From Lysinibacillus fusiformis (GTDB lineage Bacteria; Bacillota; Bacilli; Bacillales_A; Planococcaceae), in assembly GCF_016925635.1 (NCBI RefSeq), contig NZ_CP070490.1, forward strand, positions 4,346,001-4,410,000: 64,000 nt of DNA, given 5' to 3'. The position numbers and the translations under genes are program-made. The notes beneath the pieces were generated by a model. The model did no database searches. It was not told where the DNA came from and saw nothing but the letters and a program-made list of their open reading frames with translations. Of this stretch, positions 56,781 to 64,000 are shown in pieces. Every line of letters begins with the position of its first letter. The stretch's first letter is position 1.

Positions 56781-56820
56781 AAGAGCATGTTTTGAAAAAG
56801 ATTGTTCAAAACATGCTCTT
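56781..56820. terminator. Orphan terminator hairpin
   Basis: A perfect 16-bp stem AAGAGCATGTTTTGAA with its complement, loop of 8, then ATTTAATG. No gene adjoins it on the plus strand; the nearest is the sigma operon on the other strand. The gap 56497-57096 shows no gene. Confidence 0.6.
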
Positions 56821-57096
56821 ATTTAATGTGGCAGATTAAATTCTTTATAAAAAAGTCTGATTATTATTAAAAAACCCTTGTTGCGCTATAGCACTTGTTA
56901 ATTAAAATATGATTCTTCACAAATTCTTCGTTATTCGTAAGAAGTAACAGATTACCTTTTTTATAAATTAATTCAAAGTGTTCAGTAAAACACTAACCAA
57001 GTATATTTTTTGCTATTCCATCAAAAGAGGCTTTCATTTTTCTTTCAATTACTTTAATATCGATAAGGGCACCCCAAAAAAGATAGAGGTGCTAAT

Positions 57097-57725
57097 ATGT
57101 ACGGTATTATTAATTATGAAATGTTTTTATTAACAGGGATATTATTAAATCTAATCCCAGGTGCTGATACCATGTATATTGTTGGTAGAAGTATTTCACA
57201 AGGTAAAAGAGCTGGTGTTTATTCTGTATTCGGTATTATTACTGGCTCCTTGGTTCATACGTTATTTGTTGCTTTTGGCTTATCGCTTATTCTAGCAAAA
57301 TCGATTGTATTATTTAATACCATAAAGATTATTGGTGTTATTTATCTCGTTTATCTAGGAATTAAAATGATACTTGATAAATCAAACATAGGTTTTGAAG
57401 CGTCATCAAGTAAATTAACTTAAGAAAAATTTATATACAAGGTCTTTTAACAAGTCTAACGAATCCCAAAGTCTCGTTATTTTTTATTGCTTTTATTCCG
57501 CAGTTTATAGATATAAAAGCATCAGGTCCTGCTCCTTTTTTAATTTTAGGGCTTACATTTACAGCAACTGGACTCCTATGGTGTTTATTTGTTGCTTATT
57601 TCTCCTCGTACGTTACTAAAAAACTAAGAGGAAACCAAAAATTAGGTATGATTCTGAATAAAATAACAGGAATGATATTTATTTGTATGGGGTTAAAGCT
57701 ACTTCAAACAAAAGCTCCACATTAA
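57097..57725 (+). pseudogene. LysE family exporter with a frameshift
   Basis: The first half (MYGIINYEMFLLTGILLNLI, PGADTMYIVGRSISQGKRAG) is intact to codon 108. A TAA at 57421 stops it, but the frame next door continues directly as LRKIYIQGLLTSLTNPKVSL, FFIAFIPQF and GLLWCLFVAYFSSYV to a stop at 57725. Adding one T in CTTAAG (57418-57423) would restore a normal 209-residue RhtB/LysE amino-acid exporter. Dead gene or sequencing error. Confidence 0.85.
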
Positions 57726-57757
57726 ACTTGTAAAATAAAGCAATGCTCCCCCTAATG

Positions 57758-57792
57758 AACAGTCCTTTCAAATTTGAAGGGACTGTTTCTTA
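57758..57792 (+). terminator. Terminator after lysE
   Basis: AACAGTCCTTTCAAA pairs with TTTGAAGGGACTGTT (G-U allowed), followed by TCTTAATTAA. Confidence 0.7.
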
Positions 57793-57892
57793 ATTAATAT
57801 CCGCTCGTTTACTGCCGACTTTATTTCTGACATTCATTCAATATAGTGATGAAATTTATAGTTTCCCTTTAGCATATATGTTTAAGTATCAT

Positions 57893-58112
57893 TGAACGTA
57901 CTATCTTTCCCATACTATTTCCTTTTAAAAACAGAAAATGGATATATAAAACTGATTCTATTAATCAATTCTTTGAACTTTTAACTAGAAAATCACTTAT
58001 TAATATAAAGCATTATCTAACAAGAATATTAGATACGGATCATACATATATTGATTTTAGTATTTCATTAAAACAGAACTATTATTATCCTAATGATGGA
58101 ATTATAATATAA
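57893..58112 (+). pseudogene. Open coding remnant without start, unidentified
   Basis: About 72 codons are open (SIIERTIFPILFPFKNRKWI, then YKTDSINQFFELLTRKSLIN) to a TAA at 58112, but no start codon or ribosome site exists. Probably a gene tail; family not recognised. Confidence 0.3.
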
Positions 58113-58136
58113 GCAAAAATTTTCTTTAAAGATAGG

Positions 58137-58412
58137 ATGATGACAATTATTGAAAAATCGGTTCTTGCTATGGTTATATTACGTGTATTGTCTGGAAGTA
58201 TTGAAGTAAGTGCTGGATTGTTGATGCTAAAGTTGAATAATTTAGAAAAAGCATTCTATATTAATACAATGCTTGCATTGGTTGGTCCAACAGTTTTAAT
58301 CGTAACGACAGCAATTGCCTTATTTGGACTAGCTGATAAAATTCCTGTGACGAGAATCATTTGCTTATTTACCGGTATCACACTTATTATTATTAGCTCA
58401 CATATTAAGTAA
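58137..58412 (+). CDS. YqhV-like (DUF2619) membrane protein
   Basis: A 91-residue protein with three membrane helices. The pattern VLAMVILRVLSGSIEVSAGL, MLALVGPTVLIVTTAIAL and CLFTGITLIII matches the YqhV family. Function unknown. A hairpin GTAGCGT...ACGCTGC with eight T follows at 58474-58502. Confidence 0.75.
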   Translation: MMTIIEKSVLAMVILRVLSGSIEVSAGLLMLKLNNLEKAFYINTMLALVGPTVLIVTTAIALFGLADKIPVTRIICLFTGITLIIISSHIK

Positions 58413-58473
58413 TATGGACATCTCATTTATTAGCCATCATTTTCCGTCATTTTTGAACAGTATTTTATTGTAG

Positions 58474-58502
58474 CGTGTCATAACGCTGCATTTTTTTTAT
58501 GT
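58474..58502 (+). terminator. Terminator after the yqhV-like gene
   Basis: AGCGT and ACGCT arms with flanking G-C pairs, followed by ATTTTTTTT. Short stem but strong T-tract. Confidence 0.6.
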
Positions 58503-58559
58503 ATAAGTACCTCTACATGCACAAATTTATATTGAGTGTATTGCACGCACTAATTCGGT

Positions 58560-58700
58560 TGTGGCATTGGTTGATCGTTACATCCTCTCTCATTCAGTGT
58601 CATTAACTCAATAACCCTTTTAGCTTTACATAACTCTTCTAGCCCTTCTATTCTTGCTGCATCTGCTGACTTAGATTAGATTTTTGTCTAGACAATTGTT
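58560..58700 (-). pseudogene. Gene tail remnant, unidentified
   Basis: The minus strand is open as SADAARIEGLEELCKAKRVI, ELMTLNERGCNDQPMPQPN-stop, after a frame break from RRIKYSVQQLSRQKSN. The polar, helical sequence has no recognised family. It lies next to repeat C copy 3. Confidence 0.3.
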
Positions 58701-58734
58701 GCACTGAATATTTGATTCGTCTTAAGAAGAATCT

Positions 58735-58870
58735 AGATTAAACGATAAATTATGGGAAGCATCCGATGACTAGATTAGAAAATTGTGACCAAAGTATTTA
58801 TATTATGTAACCCAAAATAATTTTAGGCTTGAATATGTCCGTTCCCTTGTATAAGGATCATCAGCATAAT
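58735..58870 (-). pseudogene. Dispersed coding remnant, repeat C copy 3
   Basis: TATATTATGTAACCCAAAAT, preceded by GGAAGCATCCGATGACTAG, aligns with the copies at 28780-28950 and 6950-7060, with more gaps and stops (only YFGLHNINTLVTIF is readable). Confidence 0.45.
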
Positions 58871-58882
58871 TGGATGGTCTTT

Positions 58883-59143
58883 TTATTCTTTGTTAGCCTT
58901 TTTCAACGTTCTTAATTGAAAATAAAGTAAAACAAAAATGACAAATATGTTTATTATTATTAGGGAAATATTATTTCTAAATAGCAAAATTGGTACTGAT
59001 GCTATATTTAAAATTGGTTCTATATTGGGTACATCAATACCCATCATACCTAATATTACAGCACCTAAAATAATACCAGCACAGCATATTACTAATATAA
59101 ATAACCATCTTACTATTTGTAATAGTATAATAAACGCTCTCAT
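58883..59143 (-). CDS. Small membrane protein, unknown
   Basis: An 86-residue protein with two or three membrane helices (LFILVICCAGIILGAVILGM; SLIIINIFVIFVLLYFQLR) and a basic tail. AAAGAGG precedes the ATG. No family recognised and no operon partner. Confidence 0.55.
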   Translation of the reverse strand: MRAFIILLQIVRWLFILVICCAGIILGAVILGMMGIDVPNIEPILNIASVPILLFRNNISLIIINIFVIFVLLYFQLRTLKKANKE

Positions 59144-59446
59144 ATAAACCTCTTTCTAACTACTGATGAAAACAATTTTAAGTTACTTTCCAAACTATTA
59201 ATACAAGTAAAAAAAGCCAATTAAATTCTTTAACTACACAGCCCCGTTAGTTTAAAAAAGTGAAATTTTCCCACCACATTATGTATTCGCTAAAGGAATA
59301 TTAACCTTTTGTTTTTAAAAAGTGATTTTATGTTTGGAAGTGGTAAAATTCTTAAATTCAATATAGGCGAAGTTATTGAAATTGTAGTAATAGCACATAC
59401 TGAAAAATAAATAAAACGGCAGTGCTTCTGCCGCTTTATACTTAGA

Positions 59447-59545
59447 GTAAACCTAATAATGCACGATCTGGAACTAATTCAAAACTCTGCTTTACCATCA
59501 TTTGTGTACGGTTCACCTTTTCTGAATCTAAATGAGACCCTTACT
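59447..59545 (-). pseudogene. Short gene-tail remnant
   Basis: The minus strand reads GSHLDSEKVNRTQMMVKQSF then ELVPDRALLGLL-stop without a start. It lies just after a small hairpin (GGCAG/CTGCC, 59412-59436). GSHLDS recalls amidohydrolases, but this is too short to trust. Confidence 0.25.
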
Positions 59546-59556
59546 CATTAATCCTA

Positions 59557-60819
59557 TTAAATCGATTTCAAGATCGTTAAGAGAATTCCTATCGTAAACC
59601 CGCATATAGCTCCATTCACTCGTATCCATTGTAGATCCTTACCAACGCTATTTTCCATCATATTGATAAGCGTTTCGTTATCCAATTTTTCTAGATTTTC
59701 TTTGACAAGAACTCCTATTTTTGAATGGTTCATATCAAGGTAGTATAGAATTTGCTTTTGAATCCAATTTTCAATACTTTCCATTTTTTCAGGTGTTTTT
59801 ACTATGTTATTTACATAGTTTTGAATAAATGAAATCACATGCTTGTCAATAAATTCGTCATCTTCGGCTAGAAGCATCAACTTTTTCTGTAGTTGTTTTA
59901 AAATCTCAGTAATTTGATCTACTGGGCTCCAATTGTTTACGAATGTTTTCTTCCAATTATTTATCTCAGCCATCAATTCTTCCTTATCTTGCATGCCTAC
60001 TACCTCTTCTCGAATTCGAGAAAGAATCAAATGCCTATATAGGTCATCTTCTCTTTGTAAAAGAATGATTCTTTTAAGCAAATAGGGTTGAAGCATATTC
60101 CCTAGCTTTTCCTCCGTTATTAGATTACGAAAAGAACTAATTGCCATCTTTAAAAAGCCATCTGCTTCGGTATTATCAAGTAATTGTTTGGCCATTATTC
60201 CTATTTTTCGCTTTGTCTCTTCTTTTGACATCCACTTTTCCATTTCAGTCAAGATATAGTTCAAAGCTTTTTCATCTAATTTTTTATTGAGTGCTTGCGT
60301 AATTATAGTTTCAAGAATTTTTTCTACTTTTAAAGTATGAAGATACTCCTTTAACTCCTTTTCAATAAACGGAGCCATTTTTTCTATATTTACAAAACTG
60401 ATGAACTCATTAAGAATCAAACTAATTCTTCTCTTCAAAGTTACTGATGACAATTCATTCTCAGCAATTTGTATTAGTTTATCTGTAAAATTAATTTGAT
60501 TTATTTTCTCTTTAATGCTTTCTTTAGTCAGCCAATCTTTTTCAAGCATCGTGATAAGAGCTGTAATCATTCGATCTCGGTTTTTTGGCAGCAATGCGGT
60601 ATGAGGGATGGGAATACCCAGTGGATGGCGAAAAAGAGCTGTTACAGCAAACCAATCTGCCAATCCTCCAACAAGTCCTGCCTCAAATCCACCTTGCAAT
60701 AATCGTCCCATAAAGGTTTCTTGAAAAGGAATCGTTATGAGAAAGCCTGCACCCATAACGCCTAAAGATATTTTCGCTAAATAATTTGATTTATTTCCTT
60801 TTTTTATCACTGTAATCAA
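59557..60819 (-). CDS. DUF445 family membrane protein
   Basis: A 420-residue protein of the DUF445 family: N-terminal membrane segment with GFEAGLVGGLADWFAVTALF and RHPLGIPIPHTALLPKNRD (about residues 40-85), a long helical, charged middle region and a C-terminal helix (WIRVNGAICGFTIGILLTIL). Both ends are membrane-associated. Function is unknown in Firmicutes. No partner genes. Confidence 0.88.
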   Translation of the reverse strand: MITVIKKGNKSNYLAKISLGVMGAGFLITIPFQETFMGRLLQGGFEAGLVGGLADWFAVTALFRHPLGIPIPHTALLPKNRDRMITALITMLEKDWLTKESIKEKINQINFTDKLIQIAENELSSVTLKRRISLILNEFISFVNIEKMAPFIEKELKEYLHTLKVEKILETIITQALNKKLDEKALNYILTEMEKWMSKEETKRKIGIMAKQLLDNTEADGFLKMAISSFRNLITEEKLGNMLQPYLLKRIILLQREDDLYRHLILSRIREEVVGMQDKEELMAEINNWKKTFVNNWSPVDQITEILKQLQKKLMLLAEDDEFIDKHVISFIQNYVNNIVKTPEKMESIENWIQKQILYYLDMNHSKIGVLVKENLEKLDNETLINMMENSVGKDLQWIRVNGAICGFTIGILLTILKSI

Positions 60820-61146
60820 CCTCTTAAATTTTATTATACATATTCCTTATCGGACTAACTTGCTTCGTTAGTAAAATACAACATAGTCTGTATTGAATGC
60901 ATCAAAATGGAACATCCATCAATCCGAATTTTAGATGCCAAATTCGTGTTTAATCAAGTAGAACCGATTTATTCCATCTCATCCATTATAACAGCAACAT
61001 CAATTTACTCTTGGTCGTCTGCTGGTGTTAAGTCATCTTGACCATAAGAAAGCTAACCAATCCTTTAAGCCCACTATCTGATTATAATATACCACGGTTT
61101 TAATATTCCCAAATAAGCCGACTTTCTCCATCATTTGAAAAAGAAA

Positions 61147-61175
61147 AAGATAGGATCTCTATGGAATCCTATCTT
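61147..61175 (-). terminator. Terminator after the sigma/anti-sigma operon
   Basis: AAGATAGGAT pairs with ATCCTATCTT; on the minus strand it is followed by TTTTCTTTTTC. It lies beyond the DHFR tail, so it was probably the terminator of the lost DHFR gene. Confidence 0.75.
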
Positions 61176-61186
61176 GAAGTAAAGCA

Positions 61187-61316
61187 CTATTTTCTTTCAT
61201 AAACATGAAAATAGTAGTTATAAGGGTTTTTGTCATTCATTATCCCTTTTTCAACAGAAACTTCTTTCCAATTATCGAAATGAACTTCTGGGAAAACTAA
61301 ATTCTCATAATTTGTT
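61187..61316 (-). pseudogene. Dihydrofolate reductase C-terminal fragment
   Basis: Directly after the anti-sigma stop the same strand stays open for 43 codons: KTNYENLVFPEVHFDNWKEV, SVEKGIMNDKNPYNYYFHVY, ERK-stop. The FPE...W..VS..KGI.D.KNPY.Y.F..YERK pattern is the last part of Bacillus-type FolA/DfrA. The reductase body is missing, so this is a deletion junction. Confidence 0.7.
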
Positions 61317-61976
61317 TTATTTTTCCCAAATCAATACAGCACGTTCTAAAATTGAATCCCAAGAATCCTTTCCAGCAACGATTTTTTCTACATCATAGTC
61401 CACATAATACACAGCATCAATTTTTTCACTTTCATCAAACTTCCAGATATAATCCTGTTCATTGAGATTCTTCTCGTTATTTGTTAGGCTTCTTGAAGGA
61501 GAATCAGCAATTGTTTCTGTATAAAAGATAAAACTCACATTCTTTTTCTCACCGTCAATTTCAAATGGACTAGGATGGGTCCCGTGAAAAGTAGCATAAC
61601 TTTTACCGTAATAATGAGAAACCAATTGATTATCATTTTGCATTTCAATTTTAAATAGTTCTTTCGAATAAGGAATAACCCTTTCATAATAAAAAATAAG
61701 TAAATACGCTCCTAATAAAATGATAGCTGTAGCAAAAATGGAGGCAAATGAAATGATAACTTTTTTCTTACGCCATTTTTTATTAATCTTTTGAATAATA
61801 GGGGCTTTATTTTCTGCTGGAATATACAGGTTACGTTTCATTGTTTCATATTCCTTTTGGCATTTTTCACAATGCTGTAAATGCTGGTCTACCATTTCTT
61901 TTGTATCTTGACTAACTACTCCATCAATATAAAGAGGTAAAATATCTTGAATAATTGTGCATTTAATCTCTTTCAT
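61317..61976 (-). CDS. Anti-sigma factor with zinc-finger domain
   Basis: A 219-residue protein: N-terminal zf-HC2 (CTIIQDILPLYIDGVVSQDT, then HLQHCEKCQKEYETM with His-x3-Cys-x2-Cys, about residues 34-41), one membrane helix (VIISFASIFATAIILLGAYL) and an external C-terminal domain of unknown fold. It overlaps the sigma gene by 14 bases and should hold that factor inactive at the membrane. The DHFR fragment follows immediately. Confidence 0.85.
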   Translation of the reverse strand: MKEIKCTIIQDILPLYIDGVVSQDTKEMVDQHLQHCEKCQKEYETMKRNLYIPAENKAPIIQKINKKWRKKKVIISFASIFATAIILLGAYLLIFYYERVIPYSKELFKIEMQNDNQLVSHYYGKSYATFHGTHPSPFEIDGEKKNVSFIFYTETIADSPSRSLTNNEKNLNEQDYIWKFDESEKIDAVYYVDYDVEKIVAGKDSWDSILERAVLIWEK

Positions 61977-62451
61977 AATTCTTCTCCTCCATATACTCAG
62001 TAATTTGTTTCCTTGCTCTGTAATAGGTCACCCTTGCCCAGCCTGCACTTTTTCCAAAAAGAAGCCCTATTTTCTCAAACGGTAATTCTCCAAAAGTCCG
62101 TAGTGAAAAGACCTCCTTATATGGCTCTTTCATCGAGTGTAGAAACTGGTGAACTGCGAAGGCATCTTCTTCATTCATCAAATGATTTACAATTTGCACT
62201 CCTGATTCTTCTACTACATCCAAATCTATTTGTCGTTTATTTTTTTTGTAGTGAGAGAAATATGTATTTTTTGCAATTGTAAAAAGCCACGCTCTAATAT
62301 CTTTAGAACCATCGAATTTTTCAATTGCCCTTAACGCCTTAAAAAATGCTTCTTGCGTAATTTCCTCGGCTATCCCCTCATCGTGACTTAATGATTTGAT
62401 AAACAAATAAATTTCTTTAAAATATGCTTGATAGATTTCCTCAAAGTCCAC
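61963..62451 (-). CDS. ECF sigma factor with zf-HC2 partner
   Basis: A 162-residue ECF sigma factor. Region 2: FIKSLSHDEGIAEEITQEAF and KDIRAWLFTIAKNTYFSHYK; region 4: MKEPYKEVFSLRTFGELPFE, then KSAGWARVTYYRARKQI. GTG start with AAGGGGTG eight bases ahead. An upstream motif TTTTTGTAACGAAA occurs twice, here and before a decayed sigma fragment, and may be its own promoter element. Confidence 0.88.
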   Translation of the reverse strand: MDFEEIYQAYFKEIYLFIKSLSHDEGIAEEITQEAFFKALRAIEKFDGSKDIRAWLFTIAKNTYFSHYKKNKRQIDLDVVEESGVQIVNHLMNEEDAFAVHQFLHSMKEPYKEVFSLRTFGELPFEKIGLLFGKSAGWARVTYYRARKQITEYMEEKNYERD

Positions 62452-62492
62452 CTCTTTTCACCCCTTTCACTTATATAACTCCTAGAATTTAA

Positions 62493-62506
62493 TTTCGTTA
62501 CAAAAA
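62493..62506 (-). promoter_or_regulatory. Candidate ECF promoter element, copy 1
   Basis: On the minus strand TTTTTGTAACGAAA lies 42 bases before the sigma start. The same 14 bases occur at 62699-62712, before the sigma fragment. TGTAAC could be a -35 element; the -10 is not clear. Confidence 0.5.
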
Positions 62507-62586
62507 TATTGGAATATTTTACACGATGAGCATTATATTTTTTGATTTTGCAATTGCCTTTGAATTTATCAATGCTTTTTAAAGCC

Positions 62587-62661
62587 TTAAACTGCTATCT
62601 TTTCAAACGAGCGAACATCCCGGAAGTATTGATTGTATATACGCTCAAACTCAGTCGCATT
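62587..62661 (-). pseudogene. ECF sigma factor N-terminal fragment
   Basis: After GGAAAGGAGG the minus strand reads, in a frame without its own ATG, TEFERIYNQYFRDVRSFEKI, like the N-terminus of the intact factor (MDFEEIYQAYFKEIYLFIK). It stops at 62587. Together with the promoter motif at 62699-62712 it is a decayed duplicate of the sigma gene start. Confidence 0.6.
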
Positions 62662-62698
62662 TCTACCTCCTTTCCTAATTAAGACTAAGTAAAGTGAG

Positions 62699-62712
62699 TT
62701 TCGTTACAAAAA
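62699..62712 (-). promoter_or_regulatory. Candidate ECF promoter element, copy 2
   Basis: Second exact copy of TTTTTGTAACGAAA (minus strand), about 38 bases before the sigma fragment. Confidence 0.45.
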
Positions 62713-62877
62713 TTATGAAAATTGGCAGACATATAAAAGGTCTGCCTTTAGGTCGTTTCGTCCTAATTGAAGTAAACTGCACCGTAAGTTCTATAATTTA
62801 AGCACTTGTTACTTGAATAACTTATCTCACGCATAACTCCCTAGTAAAAGCAGAAAATATGGTGAGGTGATGACTAT

Positions 62878-63660
62878 ATGTTCAAAACAAAGATTGGCTA
62901 TATGATTTGTTTTTCGATTATTTTAAGCTTACTTGATTACAGTAAGTCCATAAGTGCAAAATCTTTGGAGTTACCCTTTTATCAGTCGCACAGCGATAAA
63001 GGTGAACATAAACAAACTCAGGAATTGGAACAACGTTTAGATAGCCTCGAACCACCTGAACCTACCACTATTCTTGATTCACCATTTCCATTTGAAAAAG
63101 AAACAGAAATGAGTTTTCCTACCGATATCATCCCCATTTCAGAAGTGTTAAAAGAAGGAGTAAAAATTCCTTTCAAAGTAATAAAAAGCGAACCAAGCTA
63201 TATTAGACCGATATATGAAGAACACTGGCATAGCACATATTGGGGTGGGAGATGGAGCTATATTCCTTCTCGAATACATTATTCTCTTCACCGTATATTC
63301 CCTTTTTATGCCATTGGAATTTCAGCTGAATTAAATTTCCAACAGAATGTGGGTATTACTTTTTCTACTACTGCAAATGAAACAGATTTAGACCTCTATA
63401 TAGTTGTGTTTCAAACTACTATCACAGATGTTTATACAAAAGGAAATCAAGTTGTTGTGGTTGGAACACCTAAACGAACAGGAGTAGAGGTAATTTCCAT
63501 TAAGACTGCAGATATACATCCAAGTAATAAAGAGAAACTTTTATTAGTTCAGTTAGCAACGAATGGCGCTGAACTTGATTATTCTTTCATTCGTTATCAA
63601 CCACCCGATTTTTGGTTAAAACAAGATCAAAAATTAAATGAACGTGAAAAATCTCAATAA
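62878..63660 (+). CDS. Secreted protein, unknown
   Basis: A 260-residue protein with a signal peptide (IGYMICFSIILSLLDYSKSI, cleavage near SISA-KS) and a polar, Pro/Glu-rich linker (about 30-75). The C-terminal domain (about 80-245) is beta-rich with aromatic stretches (EEHWHSTYWGGRWSYIPSRI). GGTGAGGTGA lies before the ATG. There are no cysteines in the mature part and no recognised domain. It stands alone. Confidence 0.6.
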   Translation: MFKTKIGYMICFSIILSLLDYSKSISAKSLELPFYQSHSDKGEHKQTQELEQRLDSLEPPEPTTILDSPFPFEKETEMSFPTDIIPISEVLKEGVKIPFKVIKSEPSYIRPIYEEHWHSTYWGGRWSYIPSRIHYSLHRIFPFYAIGISAELNFQQNVGITFSTTANETDLDLYIVVFQTTITDVYTKGNQVVVVGTPKRTGVEVISIKTADIHPSNKEKLLLVQLATNGAELDYSFIRYQPPDFWLKQDQKLNEREKSQ

Positions 63661-63721
63661 GTGTGAATTTTTCTACAACTAACCTGCTCCAAATGCATGA
63701 TATAGGAGTAGGTAATTACTT

Positions 63722-63795
63722 TACTCCACAATATAGCCTTGAATGCAAATAGACGCATTCCTTATTAAAGAAATACGCCCGATTGCTGAATATAA
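63722..63795 (+). repeat. Dispersed repeat A, divergent copy
   Basis: CCACAATATAGCCTTGAATG leads to GACGCATTCC...AAATACGCCCGATTGCTGAAT. The hairpin arms are GCATT / AAATAC-like, i.e. partly decayed. Confidence 0.65.
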
Positions 63796-63858
63796 ATTTA
63801 CTAATGGCCACGTTAATTGAATAAGATTTCAACAACTTTTTTGCTATTTTACCTAAAC

Positions 63859-64000
63859 TTATCCTTCTTTATCGTAAGTGTTCCTTGTAAGATTGAGTTT
63901 TGGCATATAAGTACCTCCACCTGCTACCATTTCTTTCGTTTCAACATCATAAATTGCATATCTACCCCTAAATTCTTTTTCTGTGTCTTTAAAGGAATAA
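63859..64000 (-). CDS. C-terminal end of a gene cut by the window
   Basis: The minus strand is open from the window edge to a TAA at 63859: YSFKDTEKEFRGRYAIYDVE, TKEMVAGGGTYMPKLNLTRN, TYDKEG-stop. Only about 46 residues are visible and the family is not recognised. Confidence 0.45.
   Translation of the reverse strand, partial: YSFKDTEKEFRGRYAIYDVETKEMVAGGGTYMPKLNLTRNTYDKEG

Noticed and set aside
59447-59545. Amidohydrolase fragment because of GSHLDS
   Set aside because: The matching stretch is six residues and the rest does not fit; listed only as an unidentified remnant.

Overview
The window is a low-GC bacterial chromosome segment with strong Shine-Dalgarno sites. It carries families typical of spore-forming Bacillales: a T-box in front of serS, YrzI and YqhV small proteins, DUF445, SulP with UspA, thioredoxin-coupled ArsC, and ECF sigma/anti-sigma pairs. 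I infer a Lysinibacillus-like member of the Bacillaceae/Caryophanaceae; no rRNA or tRNA is present to confirm this. The region is accessory and heavily eroded. Intact operons are separated by long AT-rich gaps that hold dead genes and dispersed repeats, and many reading frames differ from their families by one or two bases.

Layout. 1-8 kb: the end of a serine hydrolase; a TetR regulator with an SDR-alpha/beta hydrolase fusion gene, both under the same palindromic operator; accDA (acetyl-CoA carboxylase carboxyltransferase) behind a dead FadR/GntR regulator; a dead tyrosine recombinase. 8-11.4 kb: a hydrolase, the 5' part of a group IIC intron inserted behind a terminator, and several dead genes. 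11.4-15.6 kb: an arsenic island (arsR-acr3-arsC-small ORF, an ArsO-type flavoprotein and an ArsN1-type acetyltransferase) with ArsR-like palindromes at two promoters. 15.8-20.6 kb: a methyltransferase, a frameshifted serS behind an intact T-box, and an EVE/DinB/YafY cluster. 21-23.6 kb: UspA, SulP and a resolvase-like protein without its catalytic serine. 23.8-29 kb: dead NUDIX, a C39-type peptidase, a MarR/flavoprotein pair with matching operator boxes, a decayed copy of arsO and a YrzI small-protein locus.

29-33 kb: a berberine-bridge-type oxidase, a LytTR/DUF3021 pair and a penicillin-binding-protein-like hydrolase. 33.4-45.6 kb is the most coherent block: a PepSY membrane protein; a six-gene, translationally coupled nos-type accessory operon (nosL-nosD-nosL-nosY-nosF-tlpA) with no nosZ; a methyltransferase; a divergent pair of cytochrome-bd-like subunits, the first fused to a c-type cytochrome domain; and a metal ABC transporter with a His-rich binding lipoprotein. 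45.6-54.9 kb is rich in repeats, with isolated genes: a DUF2268 lipoprotein, a degenerate TagO/MraY-like protein, two GNATs, a bacteriocin-like precursor with a candidate immunity protein, a DinB protein and a HEAT-repeat protein. 54.9-64 kb: two ECF sigma/anti-sigma pairs, dead lysE, YqhV, DUF445, a DHFR tail fragment, a secreted protein of unknown function and a gene cut by the window end.

The best candidates for something undescribed are the nosZ-less nos/bd-cytochrome c block, the six-cysteine bacteriocin-like pair at 50.9-51.8 kb, and the dispersed repeat family carrying the GCGCCCGATTGTTGAA core. The frequent one- or two-base lesions, several in homopolymers, should be checked against raw reads before the frameshifted genes are believed to be dead.
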